Shown here piece after piece: positions 16,701-23,419 of a stretch of 34,726 nt of DNA (position 1 is its first letter; every line of letters starts with the position of its first letter). The position numbers and the translations under genes are program-made. This DNA is from Chloroflexota bacterium (GTDB lineage: Bacteria; Chloroflexota; Limnocylindria; P2-11E). The stretch spans positions 1-34,726 of the forward strand of contig JACPOT010000013.1 of NCBI GenBank assembly GCA_016191385.1, read 5' to 3'. The notes under the pieces were generated by a model. The model had not been told where the DNA came from, made no database searches, and saw nothing but the letters and a program-made list of their open reading frames with translations.

Positions 16701-18534
16701 GGTCTGGATGGACACGCGCAACGGTGTCTGGTACGACCTGTACTTCAGCTCGCTCGCCGTGGGCGCGCCCAATTGGAGCGCGAACACCAAGATCAATGAC
16801 ATCGGCGGCAGCGCCTACAGCCCACGGATCACGGTCGACGGCTCCGGCAATGTGATGGTCGCGTGGTTCGAGAACAACTCGTATCCCAAGCGGATCCGGG
16901 TGAGGCGCCTTGCGGCGGGCAGTTCGACATGGACAGCCGCGAGCACATCGATCACCGATGCGGCGAGTCGGCCATGCGCGTACGAAATGGGCCTGGCAAC
17001 TCGTAGCGACGGTCTTTCTCAAGCTGCGTGGCCAGACTGTCGTGAGAGTGGGATGTGGTGGGCCCGTTCTATCTACGGCTCGACATACGATCCGATCACC
17101 GGGACCTGGCTGCCGTCGTCAAGGCTGAGCGAAGGCCTTCCAGCCGGCGCTTTCTGGCGGAGCGCTCCCGCCGTGGCCTTCGGCGGCTCCGAGATCGGTG
17201 CTGCGTGGCGTGACGATGGGGCCGGGAACCCAGACGTTCGGAGCAGTCACCGGTCTGCTGCCCCGCAGGGCGTTGACCACTTCGCGTATTCATTCGACGG
17301 GTTGACCCGATTGACGGCGGTCTCCGGCCCCTTGCCCGAGACCTTCACCCTCGATGCTGCGACCAACATTGCGACCCGCACCGGCCCGACCGCGACCTAC
17401 AGCTACGACACCGCGAACCGGATGACCGGCGACGGCTCACGAACGTACACGTGGAACGCGGCCGACCGCTTAGTGCAGCGTGGTGCTGACACCTTCAGCT
17501 ACGACGCTCTGGCTCGATTGACGTCCTCGACCGTATCGGGTTCGACCCGCACGTTCTCCTACGACGGCGATGGCCTCCTCACCAGCGCGACTCAAGGAGC
17601 AACGGCCGCTTATCTGTGGGACAGCACGAGCACACCGGCGGTCCTGCTCAAGGCGGGGACGGACCGGATCGTCTGGGGCCTCGGACCGCTCTATGGAGTG
17701 CGCGGGGACGGGACGACTTACACATTCGCCCGCGACGCGCTCGGCAGCGTCCGTGCGGAAGTTAACGGCGCCGGTACGGCGCAGAAGACCTTCCTCTACT
17801 CCGCGTTCGGCGAGCCTCAAGGGGCTCCCGCTGGAAGCTCCCCGACGCTCTTCGGCTTCGTTGGCGAGCTGCGCGATGCGTCGGGCCTTATCTACCTGCG
17901 CGCGCGCTGGTACGACCCGGCCACAGGCCGCTTCATGAGCAGGGATCCCGTCCCAGGAGACGCGACGATCCCGGTCTCTCTGAACGGGTACGCCTATGGA
18001 TACGGTGATCCGACGCGGTTCACCGATCCCTCCGGTCGGTGTGGTGGCCCGTTGCTCGCAGTCTGTATCGGCGCGATTGTCGGCGGCATTACGGGCGCTG
18101 CCGGAGCCGTGGCTCAGGGTGGATCGCTGGAGCAGGTCGCGGCGGCGACGGCCGTCGGAGCCCTCGGCGGCGCAGCAGTTGGCTACGGCGCGACGAGCGT
18201 GTGGGCTGGGGCCTTGATCGGTGCGGGGTCCGACCTCGTGGGTCAGATAATCACGACACGGGACTTCGGACGGGTGAACTGGGGGTCGGTCGCCGGCGCA
18301 GCGGCTGGCGGCGCGCTCGCGGCCTATGGGGGTCGGGAGACCCTTCGCGTGTTTGTTCAGGCCGACCGCGTGACGAGAGAGGCGGCAGCAGCCTTGATCG
18401 GGGTAGGCCCTTCGGCCGGACTGCCTCTCGTCCTCGGAGCGATCTGGGACGCTCTTCGTCGGGACTCGGGCGATCGCGGATTCATAGTCCCGCGCACTGG
18501 CGAAGGGCTCGATTATGCGGGAGCCGGCAAGTAG
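13297..18534 (+). CDS. Giant RHS/YD-repeat protein with an inserted beta-propeller
   Basis: The main body has 1745 residues from a GTG that is the first usable start after the frame break; the intact gene would begin at 12215. It opens with a DUF6531-type segment (DPDGAYSKDPVNLATGVF, then PLAFSRWYNS). Roughly 25-30 YD repeats follow (consensus YDxxGRxTxxTDxxGN) to about residue 785. Residues about 788-1322 are a sialidase/BNR-like beta-propeller, itself interrupted at about 887-1035. YD repeats then resume to the RHS core end (GLIYLRARWYDPATGRFMSRDP, about 1528-1549). The variable C-terminus is about 180 residues and rich in Gly/Ala (GAIVGGITGAAGAVAQGG). It matches no toxin I recognise. RHS shells usually enclose and deliver a C-terminal toxin. 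The stop lies inside the next gene. Confidence 0.93.
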   Translation: MAVPGNTLGIDPDGAYSKDPVNLATGVFTARADDLAMPGRVLPLAFSRWYNSSDTTPGPLGPAWTHSYNSQVTDSGSSVEIRGGTGRRDVFTRSPDGTYAPPIGVFDTLVKNADSSFTLILRDQVRYEFSTTGSLTRIHEPAGNQITFGYVSGNLSTITDTSGRQTALTYDTASRLIQIQDLLARRVSYAYDAQGRLSTVTDRIGNQAGQDPLQHRWTYAYDGGTQRITTITDPDGRVIVTNTYDGQGRVTQQRDGLSALTQIAYAGSQTTVTDPRGHQTVYAFDSRMRILGQTDTVGSNTYALSYTYDAAGHRTSVTDRNGQRTDLTYDVRGNVLTKTDPQLDAQTPRFVTEFQYDARNNLIEALDARGFRTTMTYDATTDLLMRVDRQIDATTWAVTRYEYGDAADPGLPTRIISPRGNMGSQPDPAYSTTMSYDSAGNLIGRTDADGVTTTFVYDAVGRLTSLVDPAGNAPGGIPTEHTWTVSYDANDRELGRTDPLGHTIGYAYDRTGDRTSVTDRNGNVTSYTFDEDRRIATVAQRPDPTGQPTLVYTTSVTRDGNGNATRITQANGAITDYSYDAVDRLVAVTTHPTAQTNLVTSYILDGNGQPLSRTTGDGVTVSYAYDALTRLRSVSGPSLSITYSYDQVGHRTQMVDATGTTTYAYDGLGRVTQTAAPNGILTYGYDLDGNRTRLGYPGGDDVDYFFTPAGRLTHVTDWAGRLTSYTYASSGAVEYLDYANGMSATYAYDRAQRLTRLTNTVGSTIISDHVYTLDPEGDRTALDEFVQGITLPPAWTSSVRVNDDTGGAVQESPALALGPDDSAYLAWRDLRSGNGDVYFSSRAGGTETWSPNVKVSSDSGTRNQGPPSIAIDGSSKVYAVWQDERDNAVGATDSVLASQPSTTLPCCGSYYEFLGMTAPSVPDGWNLEEGDGLYVPPGVYSFDFQIDVFYDYGRIYGTTPEAEDFYVTGTIDSLSGAPTFSWLWDNYGRWRWTGTFTISADEGEGYFRLYIEQQDPGDSVDGWRASAQMTVSRISDPNIYFAKRDPATGTWSANIRVNDDTTSGFVQREPRISVRSDGGATAVWVDGRSTERNIYAAQLMPGANAWGTNRRVSDETASWKVAPDVAFAPDGTAYAVWMDTRNGVWYDLYFSSLAVGAPNWSANTKINDIGGSAYSPRITVDGSGNVMVAWFENNSYPKRIRVRRLAAGSSTWTAASTSITDAASRPCAYEMGLATRSDGLSQAAWPDCRESGMWWARSIYGSTYDPITGTWLPSSRLSEGLPAGAFWRSAPAVAFGGSEIGAAWRDDGAGNPDVRSSHRSAAPQGVDHFAYSFDGLTRLTAVSGPLPETFTLDAATNIATRTGPTATYSYDTANRMTGDGSRTYTWNAADRLVQRGADTFSYDALARLTSSTVSGSTRTFSYDGDGLLTSATQGATAAYLWDSTSTPAVLLKAGTDRIVWGLGPLYGVRGDGTTYTFARDALGSVRAEVNGAGTAQKTFLYSAFGEPQGAPAGSSPTLFGFVGELRDASGLIYLRARWYDPATGRFMSRDPVPGDATIPVSLNGYAYGYGDPTRFTDPSGRCGGPLLAVCIGAIVGGITGAAGAVAQGGSLEQVAAATAVGALGGAAVGYGATSVWAGALIGAGSDLVGQIITTRDFGRVNWGSVAGAAAGGALAAYGGRETLRVFVQADRVTREAAAALIGVGPSAGLPLVLGAIWDALRRDSGDRGFIVPRTGEGLDYAGAGK
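15660..17262 (+). other. Sialidase-like beta-propeller insert inside the RHS shell
   Basis: The encoded repeats follow the pattern VRVNDDT...P.LA..PDG.AYVAW.D.R.GN.D.YFS, as in VRVNDDTGGAVQESPALALG and IRVNDDTTSGFVQREPRISV. At least five or six blades can be counted. YD repeats run directly up to it and resume directly after it (DHFAYSFDGLTRLTAVSG). A second beta-rich segment at about 15958-16401 splits one blade between DERDN and DPNIYFAKRD, which would otherwise be contiguous. Confidence 0.75.
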
Positions 18535-18991
18535 GCTGATCTCGCCTGACTCGACCACCTTTGCCGAGAGACGCGTGCATCGGCTCCTGCGTCTTGGCAC
18601 GCCGTTGGGCGTCTTCTGGTTTGCGGCACTGCCAGTCCTACTCGCTGAGGTCAACCTTCAGGGCACGCTGTTCGTGATGGTGCTGTGCCTTATCAGCGGA
18701 CTGACCGGGGGCGTCGCGCTTTCGACCGCGCACGCGATCGAGGTCGTCTCGCAGGGTCTTCGGGTGCGCCAGCTGGTCCGAAGCCGCACGGTGACGTGGT
18801 CGGACATTGTTCTGGTGGAGAAGGCGGGCGCTTACCAGAACTCGGTCGTCCGGGTGGTCACCCGTGCAGGCGACTTTCTCGTTTTCAGATCGATCTCCGA
18901 CTTCGACCGGTTGATTCTCGTGCTGGAGCTGAGATCTCCGGTCGCGTTGAGCCGCATGCCGACCTGGCGCCGCCTACTTGTCCTGAAGTAG
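18515..18991 (+). CDS. Small membrane protein with a bacterial PH-like domain; candidate immunity protein
   Basis: A 158-residue protein with AAGGG 7 nt before the ATG; it overlaps the last 20 nt of the RHS gene. Two membrane segments (about residues 28-48 and 50-75) precede a beta-rich region, VSQGLRVRQLVRSRTVTWSD then IVLVEKAGAYQNSVVRVVT. This looks like the PH-like domains of bacterial two-TM proteins. An overlapping small gene directly after an RHS C-terminus is where the cognate immunity gene normally sits, so that role is suggested by position. A toxin acting on the membrane would suit a membrane immunity protein. No homology to a named immunity family is recognised. Confidence 0.75.
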   Translation: MREPASRLISPDSTTFAERRVHRLLRLGTPLGVFWFAALPVLLAEVNLQGTLFVMVLCLISGLTGGVALSTAHAIEVVSQGLRVRQLVRSRTVTWSDIVLVEKAGAYQNSVVRVVTRAGDFLVFRSISDFDRLILVLELRSPVALSRMPTWRRLLVLK

Positions 18992-19049
18992 TTCGGCGGA
19001 TCGCGCCCGCTGCTCGATCATCGCCCCGCGCTGGGTTCCCGACCCATAG

Positions 19050-19736
19050 GTGGACGTGCAGGTGAGATCAATCCGGGGTGCCTTCCTCGGAGCCTCCTTT
19101 GCGTGCCTCGTCCTCGGTTGGGCCGCGTCGGAGACTAACGAGCACTACCGCCAGCGCGACTTCTTCTGTCTCTGGCAAGGTGCCCGGATCACAGCTGGCG
19201 GTGGCGACCCATATGACGAGACGGCATGGCGCGCGGAGACCTCCCAGCGAGAGCAGGACCTCGGCGCACCGGCGGGGTTCGCGTGCCCGCGCCGCTACTC
19301 ATATCCGCTCTGGACCGCGGTACTGATGCGTCCGTTCGGAGTGGTCCCGCTCGCCCTTGCCAGTAGCGCGTGGATGGCCCTCGCATTCACCTCGACGCTC
19401 GCCGGCATCGCCCTGTTGTGGACTGCGGTCGGCGGTCAAGCGCGCTTTGCCGGTGTGTTCGCCGCCATCGTGCTCACCTCGCAGCCGTTCTGGGTGCTCG
19501 TGGTCGGCGGCCAGGTCTCCGGCGTCCTCCTGGCTCTTGTAGGCCTCGGGGTCTGGTCTCTTTCACGTCAGCGTGAGGGCCTCGGTGCGGCGGCGCTGAC
19601 GGCTCTTCTGATCAAGCCGCAGGTCGCGGGGATCTTCGTTCCGGCCGTCGTCCTCCACCGGCTCATCGCTCAACGCCCGGGAGTCGTGGCCAGCTCCGCG
19701 GTGGTCGCACTGGTCCTGCTCGCCATGCGCTCGTGA
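19050..19736 (+). CDS. GT87 (DUF2029) membrane glycosyltransferase, N-terminal part; split gene
   Basis: The product, 228 residues, matches the first half of GT87-type mannosyltransferases. The catalytic-loop acidic motif is present in ETNEHYRQRDFFCLWQGARI, followed by GGGDPYDETAWRAET and RRYSYPLWTAVLMRPFGVVP. It is clearly paralogous to 28607-29740, which has the same layout (YRSYDFACFWTGGRF and GYPLWTALALAPLGALP). The frame ends early at TGA 19734-19736, where the intact paralog continues. The GTG starts at 19050, 19056 and 19062 are all possible; AGGTGG lies 8 nt before 19062. These enzymes use polyprenyl-phosphate sugars on the outer face of the membrane. Confidence 0.75.
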   Translation: MDVQVRSIRGAFLGASFACLVLGWAASETNEHYRQRDFFCLWQGARITAGGGDPYDETAWRAETSQREQDLGAPAGFACPRRYSYPLWTAVLMRPFGVVPLALASSAWMALAFTSTLAGIALLWTAVGGQARFAGVFAAIVLTSQPFWVLVVGGQVSGVLLALVGLGVWSLSRQREGLGAAALTALLIKPQVAGIFVPAVVLHRLIAQRPGVVASSAVVALVLLAMRS

Positions 19737-20095
19737 CGGTGGCCGTGCTCCGGCGCGACCCCGGTCCGGTGCGCTTCGCAGCCCTGGCGCTCCCTTTCTC
19801 GCTCCTTCTGATGCCGTACATGTGGAGCTACGACTTTCTGGTCCTGGCATTTCCGTGGGCGGTCACCCTCGCGGCCGCACAGCAGGCCTCAGCGCCGTCG
19901 CGACCGCTGATCCTGTTCGGGCTCGCCGTCGTCGCGAGCGTATTGCCCTGGTCCCTCTACGCGGTCGGTCTCGAGCGAGGACAGGAGACCCTGAGCGCGC
20001 TCATTCCGGCTGCGACCGCGATCCTGGCCGCTATCGCGCTGAGGCGAGCAATGGACCCCAGTCAGGTCACGCGAACTGCCGCGCACGTGCGTTAG
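19733..20095 (+). CDS. GT87 membrane glycosyltransferase, C-terminal part of the split gene
   Basis: These 120 residues match the end of GT87 proteins: LLLMPYMWSYDFLVLAFPWA here, against VVPYFQSYDHLLLALPWAY in the paralog at 28607-29740. The GTG overlaps the stop of the first part (GTGA), so both halves could be co-translated. Compared with the paralog, about 55-60 residues are missing at the junction, including the block with WGLAGEL, and the frame changes. A deletion with frame loss is the simplest reading. Its TAG shares bases with the stop codon of the convergent NYN gene. Confidence 0.7.
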   Translation: MTVAVLRRDPGPVRFAALALPFSLLLMPYMWSYDFLVLAFPWAVTLAAAQQASAPSRPLILFGLAVVASVLPWSLYAVGLERGQETLSALIPAATAILAAIALRRAMDPSQVTRTAAHVR

Positions 20096-21774
20096 CCGGC
20101 CGCGGCCCTCCGCGCGCCGCCGCGACGCCCGCGACCGCCGCGGGATCCGCGCCGCGTCTTCCTCTTGGGCGGGCCACCGTCGCTGGCCGCGGGGACGATC
20201 CCGCTCGCGTCGGGAAGCGGTAGCGGCACCGCGAGCGGCGCGAGCGGCATGGCGGCCTCGGCCACCGGCGTCTGCTCGAGGAGATCGAACTCCCCGAGGA
20301 CCGCGCGCGCTTCGAGGTGAGCCGGGTCCATCACGTAGCCGGCCCGCTTGCCGTGCTCCTGCGCGCGCATGAGGCCACGCTGCACCGCGCCCTGGAGGAC
20401 ACGCTCGATGCGCTCGCCCTCCACGCGCGCGAGGAGCTCCGCGAACAGCGCCGCGTTCACCCAGCCGGTCGTGTCGTCCTTGGCCCGCGTCGCGTGCACG
20501 AAGTTGAAGAGGTGCACGACCGACACCGCGGGACGCTTGGCGTACTCGACGAGCGGGTGCCCGTCGGCGAGCCAGCACATCGTGATCTGCTTCCCGTCGC
20601 GCTGGACCTGCTCGGTCATGATCGCGCCGCGCTCCTCGGCGATGCTGAAGAGCGTCTCGAGGAGGATGCGCCGCGCCGACCGGCCGCGCGCGACGCCGCC
20701 GGGCTGCTCCGCGCGCGAGAGTGGATCGAGCACGGCCTCCACTGCCGGCACGCGCCGCGCGTCGGTGGTCACGCTCTCGATGCGCCGCAGCACGCGGACC
20801 AGGTGGAAGAACGTCTCCGCTACGAGGGGTGAGGTGACCTCGGGCCGGATGAGCATGTTCGCTTTCGCGCGGGAGCGGCCCACCGATCGCGCGGCGACGT
20901 GACCCTGCTCCACAGCGGCGTCGATGCGCTGCTCGAGGACCGTGGACGCTTCCTTCTCCGAGAGCGGCACGACCCCGGACACGAAGTCGCTCCGCTTCAC
21001 CTCGCGTGCGCGCAGTGCGACGAGCTGGTCGAGCAGCAAGACCGCGAGCCGCCGCTGCTCCTTCTCGGACTCGGGTTCGCCGGTGGGCACGACCGCGGGT
21101 ACGGTCGGAGCGCTTCGCGCCGCCTCGACGGGCCGGCGTCCGCGGCCGCCGCGTGTCCGGCGCGCGCGATCGCCGCCCGGGACCGTGCGCACCGCCGCGG
21201 GGAGCTCGCGCTCCGCGCGGTCCTGCTGCGTGTCATCCGCGCGGAGGCCCGTCCCGGAGCGGGTCCAGCGCGCCTCGGGGATGAGATCCTCGAGCAGGAA
21301 GACGTCGTCGCGCAGGTACGGCGACTCGCGCAGCTCGTTCGCGAGCGACTGATCGCCCGCGACGAGGTAGACGTGCTTGTCCTCGTCCTTCAGCGCCTTG
21401 CACAGGGCGTTGAGGTCACGGTCGCCCGACACGATGAACCAGGTGTCGATGTCGGGACGGTCCTTGTAGAGGAGCTTCATCGCGCGGGTGATGAGCACGG
21501 CGTCGGAACGGCCCTTGAGGAGCCGCCCGCTCATCCGTTGCGCGACGGCGATGGGCTCGATGCCGGTGAACTCGAGCGCCATGAGAAGGGTCTCGTCCTG
21601 GGATGAGACCTCCTGACCGAAGATGGCGAGCTTGACCCGAACGGGTCCGAAGCTCGCGGCCTTGGTGAGGATGGCCTGCAGGATCGAGAGGGTCGACGGC
21701 AGCGGTCCTTCGGTGTGCTGCCGCATCGTGTAATAGACGTTCTCCCAGTCAATGAGGAGAGCGACGTCGGGCAT
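20092..21774 (-). CDS. NYN-domain (LabA/DUF88-like) putative ribonuclease with C-terminal basic tail
   Basis: A 560-residue protein. Residues 1-165 are a NYN/PIN-like nuclease domain, with ALLIDWENV (Asp9, Asn12), GRSDAVLI (Asp91) and VSGDRDLNAL (Asp118, Asp120). These supply the acidic metal-binding set of the fold, so RNA cleavage is likely. The middle is Arg/Pro-rich linker. Two helical regions of winged-helix or OST-HTH-like character may follow (for example PESEKEQRRLAVLLLDQLVA), not firmly assigned. The tail is basic (KRKTRRGSRGGRGRRGGARR) and suits RNA binding. AAAGGA 8 nt before the ATG fixes the start. The target is unknown. Confidence 0.85.
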   Translation of the reverse strand: MPDVALLIDWENVYYTMRQHTEGPLPSTLSILQAILTKAASFGPVRVKLAIFGQEVSSQDETLLMALEFTGIEPIAVAQRMSGRLLKGRSDAVLITRAMKLLYKDRPDIDTWFIVSGDRDLNALCKALKDEDKHVYLVAGDQSLANELRESPYLRDDVFLLEDLIPEARWTRSGTGLRADDTQQDRAERELPAAVRTVPGGDRARRTRGGRGRRPVEAARSAPTVPAVVPTGEPESEKEQRRLAVLLLDQLVALRAREVKRSDFVSGVVPLSEKEASTVLEQRIDAAVEQGHVAARSVGRSRAKANMLIRPEVTSPLVAETFFHLVRVLRRIESVTTDARRVPAVEAVLDPLSRAEQPGGVARGRSARRILLETLFSIAEERGAIMTEQVQRDGKQITMCWLADGHPLVEYAKRPAVSVVHLFNFVHATRAKDDTTGWVNAALFAELLARVEGERIERVLQGAVQRGLMRAQEHGKRAGYVMDPAHLEARAVLGEFDLLEQTPVAEAAMPLAPLAVPLPLPDASGIVPAASDGGPPKRKTRRGSRGGRGRRGGARRAAAG

Positions 21775-21947
21775 GCGTATGTCCTTTCAACGCGCGCCAG
21801 GACGATCCGGGTCGCGCTCTGTGACAGCGCACGTGCCGCCCGCCCCATCGATGGACCTCGGGGTGAGGTCTCGAGGCGCCAAAGCTCTCCTGCGCATCTC
21901 ATGGATGCGACGGCCGTCGCGCGCGCTGTGCTGGATACATTCTATGC
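21775..21947. other. Intergenic region between divergent NYN and tldD genes
   Basis: These 173 nt hold the start regions of both genes. TldD-side: TACATT at 21936-21941 just before the GTG. NYN-side: a normal ribosome binding site. No RNA gene, repeat or further ORF with coding character is seen. Confidence 0.5.
21936..21941 (+). promoter_or_regulatory. -10-like box (TACATT) directly before tldD
   Basis: TACATT is followed by 6 nt and then the GTG start at 21948. There is no ribosome binding site in between. This is the layout expected for a leaderless transcript and is shared with other genes in the window. Confidence 0.45.
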
Positions 21948-23372
21948 GTGCTTCCCCTCCGTGACCTCGTCGAGGCCGCGCGCATGCGCGGCGCGGAGTA
22001 CGCCGACGCGCGCTGGGTCGAGCGCGAGCAGGAGTCCGTCGACGTCAAGGACGGCGAGGTCGAGGGCCTCGACCGCTCGCGCGACCGGGGCATCGGCCTG
22101 CGCGTGCTCGCCGGCGGCGCGTGGGGGTTCGCCGCGACGGATCGGACCAGCGACGCGGCGCTCCGCGAGCTCGTCGACGGGGCCTGCGCGCGCGCCGTCG
22201 CGTCGGCGAGCGTGCACCGCGAGCCGGTGCGGCTCGCCCCCCAGGCGGCGCAGCGCGGCACCTATCGCACGCCGTTCCGCACCGATCCGTTCACCGTGCC
22301 GGTGAAGCAGCGAGTCGAGCTGCTGCGGGCGACCGACGCCGCACTCAAGGGCCCGAACGCGCGGACGCGGCGTAGCGGGGTGACGGCGTTCCGCGCGCGC
22401 AAGCGGCTCGTCACGAGCGAGGGCACGGACGTGGAGCAGGAGATCGTCGAGACCGCGACGACCCTGTCGGTGCTGGCGGTGAAGGCAGGCGCGAAACCCG
22501 CGCTGCGGTCCGACATGCGCAACGCGCGCCAGGCGGGGTGGGAGTTCGTGGAGTCCGAGGACCTGCCCGCGCGGGCCGCGCGCTATCGCGACGACGTCGA
22601 GGCGATCCTCGACGCCCCTCTCGCGACCGCGAGACCGACGACGGTGATCCTCGACCAGCCCTTCCTCGCGCTCCTCGTGCACGAGTCGTGCGGGCACCCC
22701 ACGGAATCCGACCGCGTCCTCGAGCACGAGGTCGCGTTCGCGGGGACGTCGTTCATGTGGCCCGCCGACCGCGGGAAGCTTCGCTACGGGTCGGAGCACG
22801 TCTCCATCACGGCCGACGCGACCGTGCCGGGTGGGATGGGCACGTTCGGCTGGGACGACGATGGCGTGCCGGCGAAGCGCACGCGGCTCATCGAGCGCGG
22901 CATCTTCATCGGCTACCTCTCATCGCGCGAGACCGCCGGTGCGCTCGGGATCCCGGAGAGCGGCGGGTCCGCGCGGGCAGAGGGCTGGCAGCACTTCCCG
23001 ATCGTCCGGATGGTGAACGTGAGCCTCGAGCCGGGCCCGCGGACGTTCGACGACCTCGTCCGCGAGGTCGATGACGGCCTGCTGCTCCAGTCGCCCGCCT
23101 CGTATTCGCTCGACGAGAAGCGGCAGAACTTCCACTTCAGCGCGCAGGTCGCGCGGATCATCAAGAACGGTGAGGTCCAGGGGCACGTGCGCGGCGTCGC
23201 GTTCCAGTCCTACACGCCCGAGTTCTGGGGCCGCTGCGACGGCTGCGCCGACGACTGGCAGCTCCACGGCTTCCTCACCTGTGCGAAGGGCGAGCCCCTC
23301 CAGCTCATGCGCGTCGCGCACGGCGCGCCGCACGCGCGCTTCCGGGACCTGCCCCTGGAAGTGGTGCCCTGA
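21948..23372 (+). CDS. tldD: TldD metalloprotease subunit
   Basis: A 474-residue protein of normal TldD length. The zinc site HESCGHPTESDRVLE gives the HExxxH motif (His245, Glu246, His250). The C-terminal region has the conserved RCDGCADDW and FLTCAKGEPLQ, where TldD carries its Cys ligand. TldD and PmbA (TldE) form a heterodimeric protease that degrades unfolded peptides and matures some RiPPs. The partner gene follows 47 nt later. Earlier residues (21-60) match the family substrate-channel region. The GTG start is supported by the TACATT box. Confidence 0.95.
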   Translation: MLPLRDLVEAARMRGAEYADARWVEREQESVDVKDGEVEGLDRSRDRGIGLRVLAGGAWGFAATDRTSDAALRELVDGACARAVASASVHREPVRLAPQAAQRGTYRTPFRTDPFTVPVKQRVELLRATDAALKGPNARTRRSGVTAFRARKRLVTSEGTDVEQEIVETATTLSVLAVKAGAKPALRSDMRNARQAGWEFVESEDLPARAARYRDDVEAILDAPLATARPTTVILDQPFLALLVHESCGHPTESDRVLEHEVAFAGTSFMWPADRGKLRYGSEHVSITADATVPGGMGTFGWDDDGVPAKRTRLIERGIFIGYLSSRETAGALGIPESGGSARAEGWQHFPIVRMVNVSLEPGPRTFDDLVREVDDGLLLQSPASYSLDEKRQNFHFSAQVARIIKNGEVQGHVRGVAFQSYTPEFWGRCDGCADDWQLHGFLTCAKGEPLQLMRVAHGAPHARFRDLPLEVVP

Positions 23373-23419
23373 CGCGCGGCGAACCTCCGGCCGCCGATCG
23401 CGTAGCGTCGGCTGCCGGG

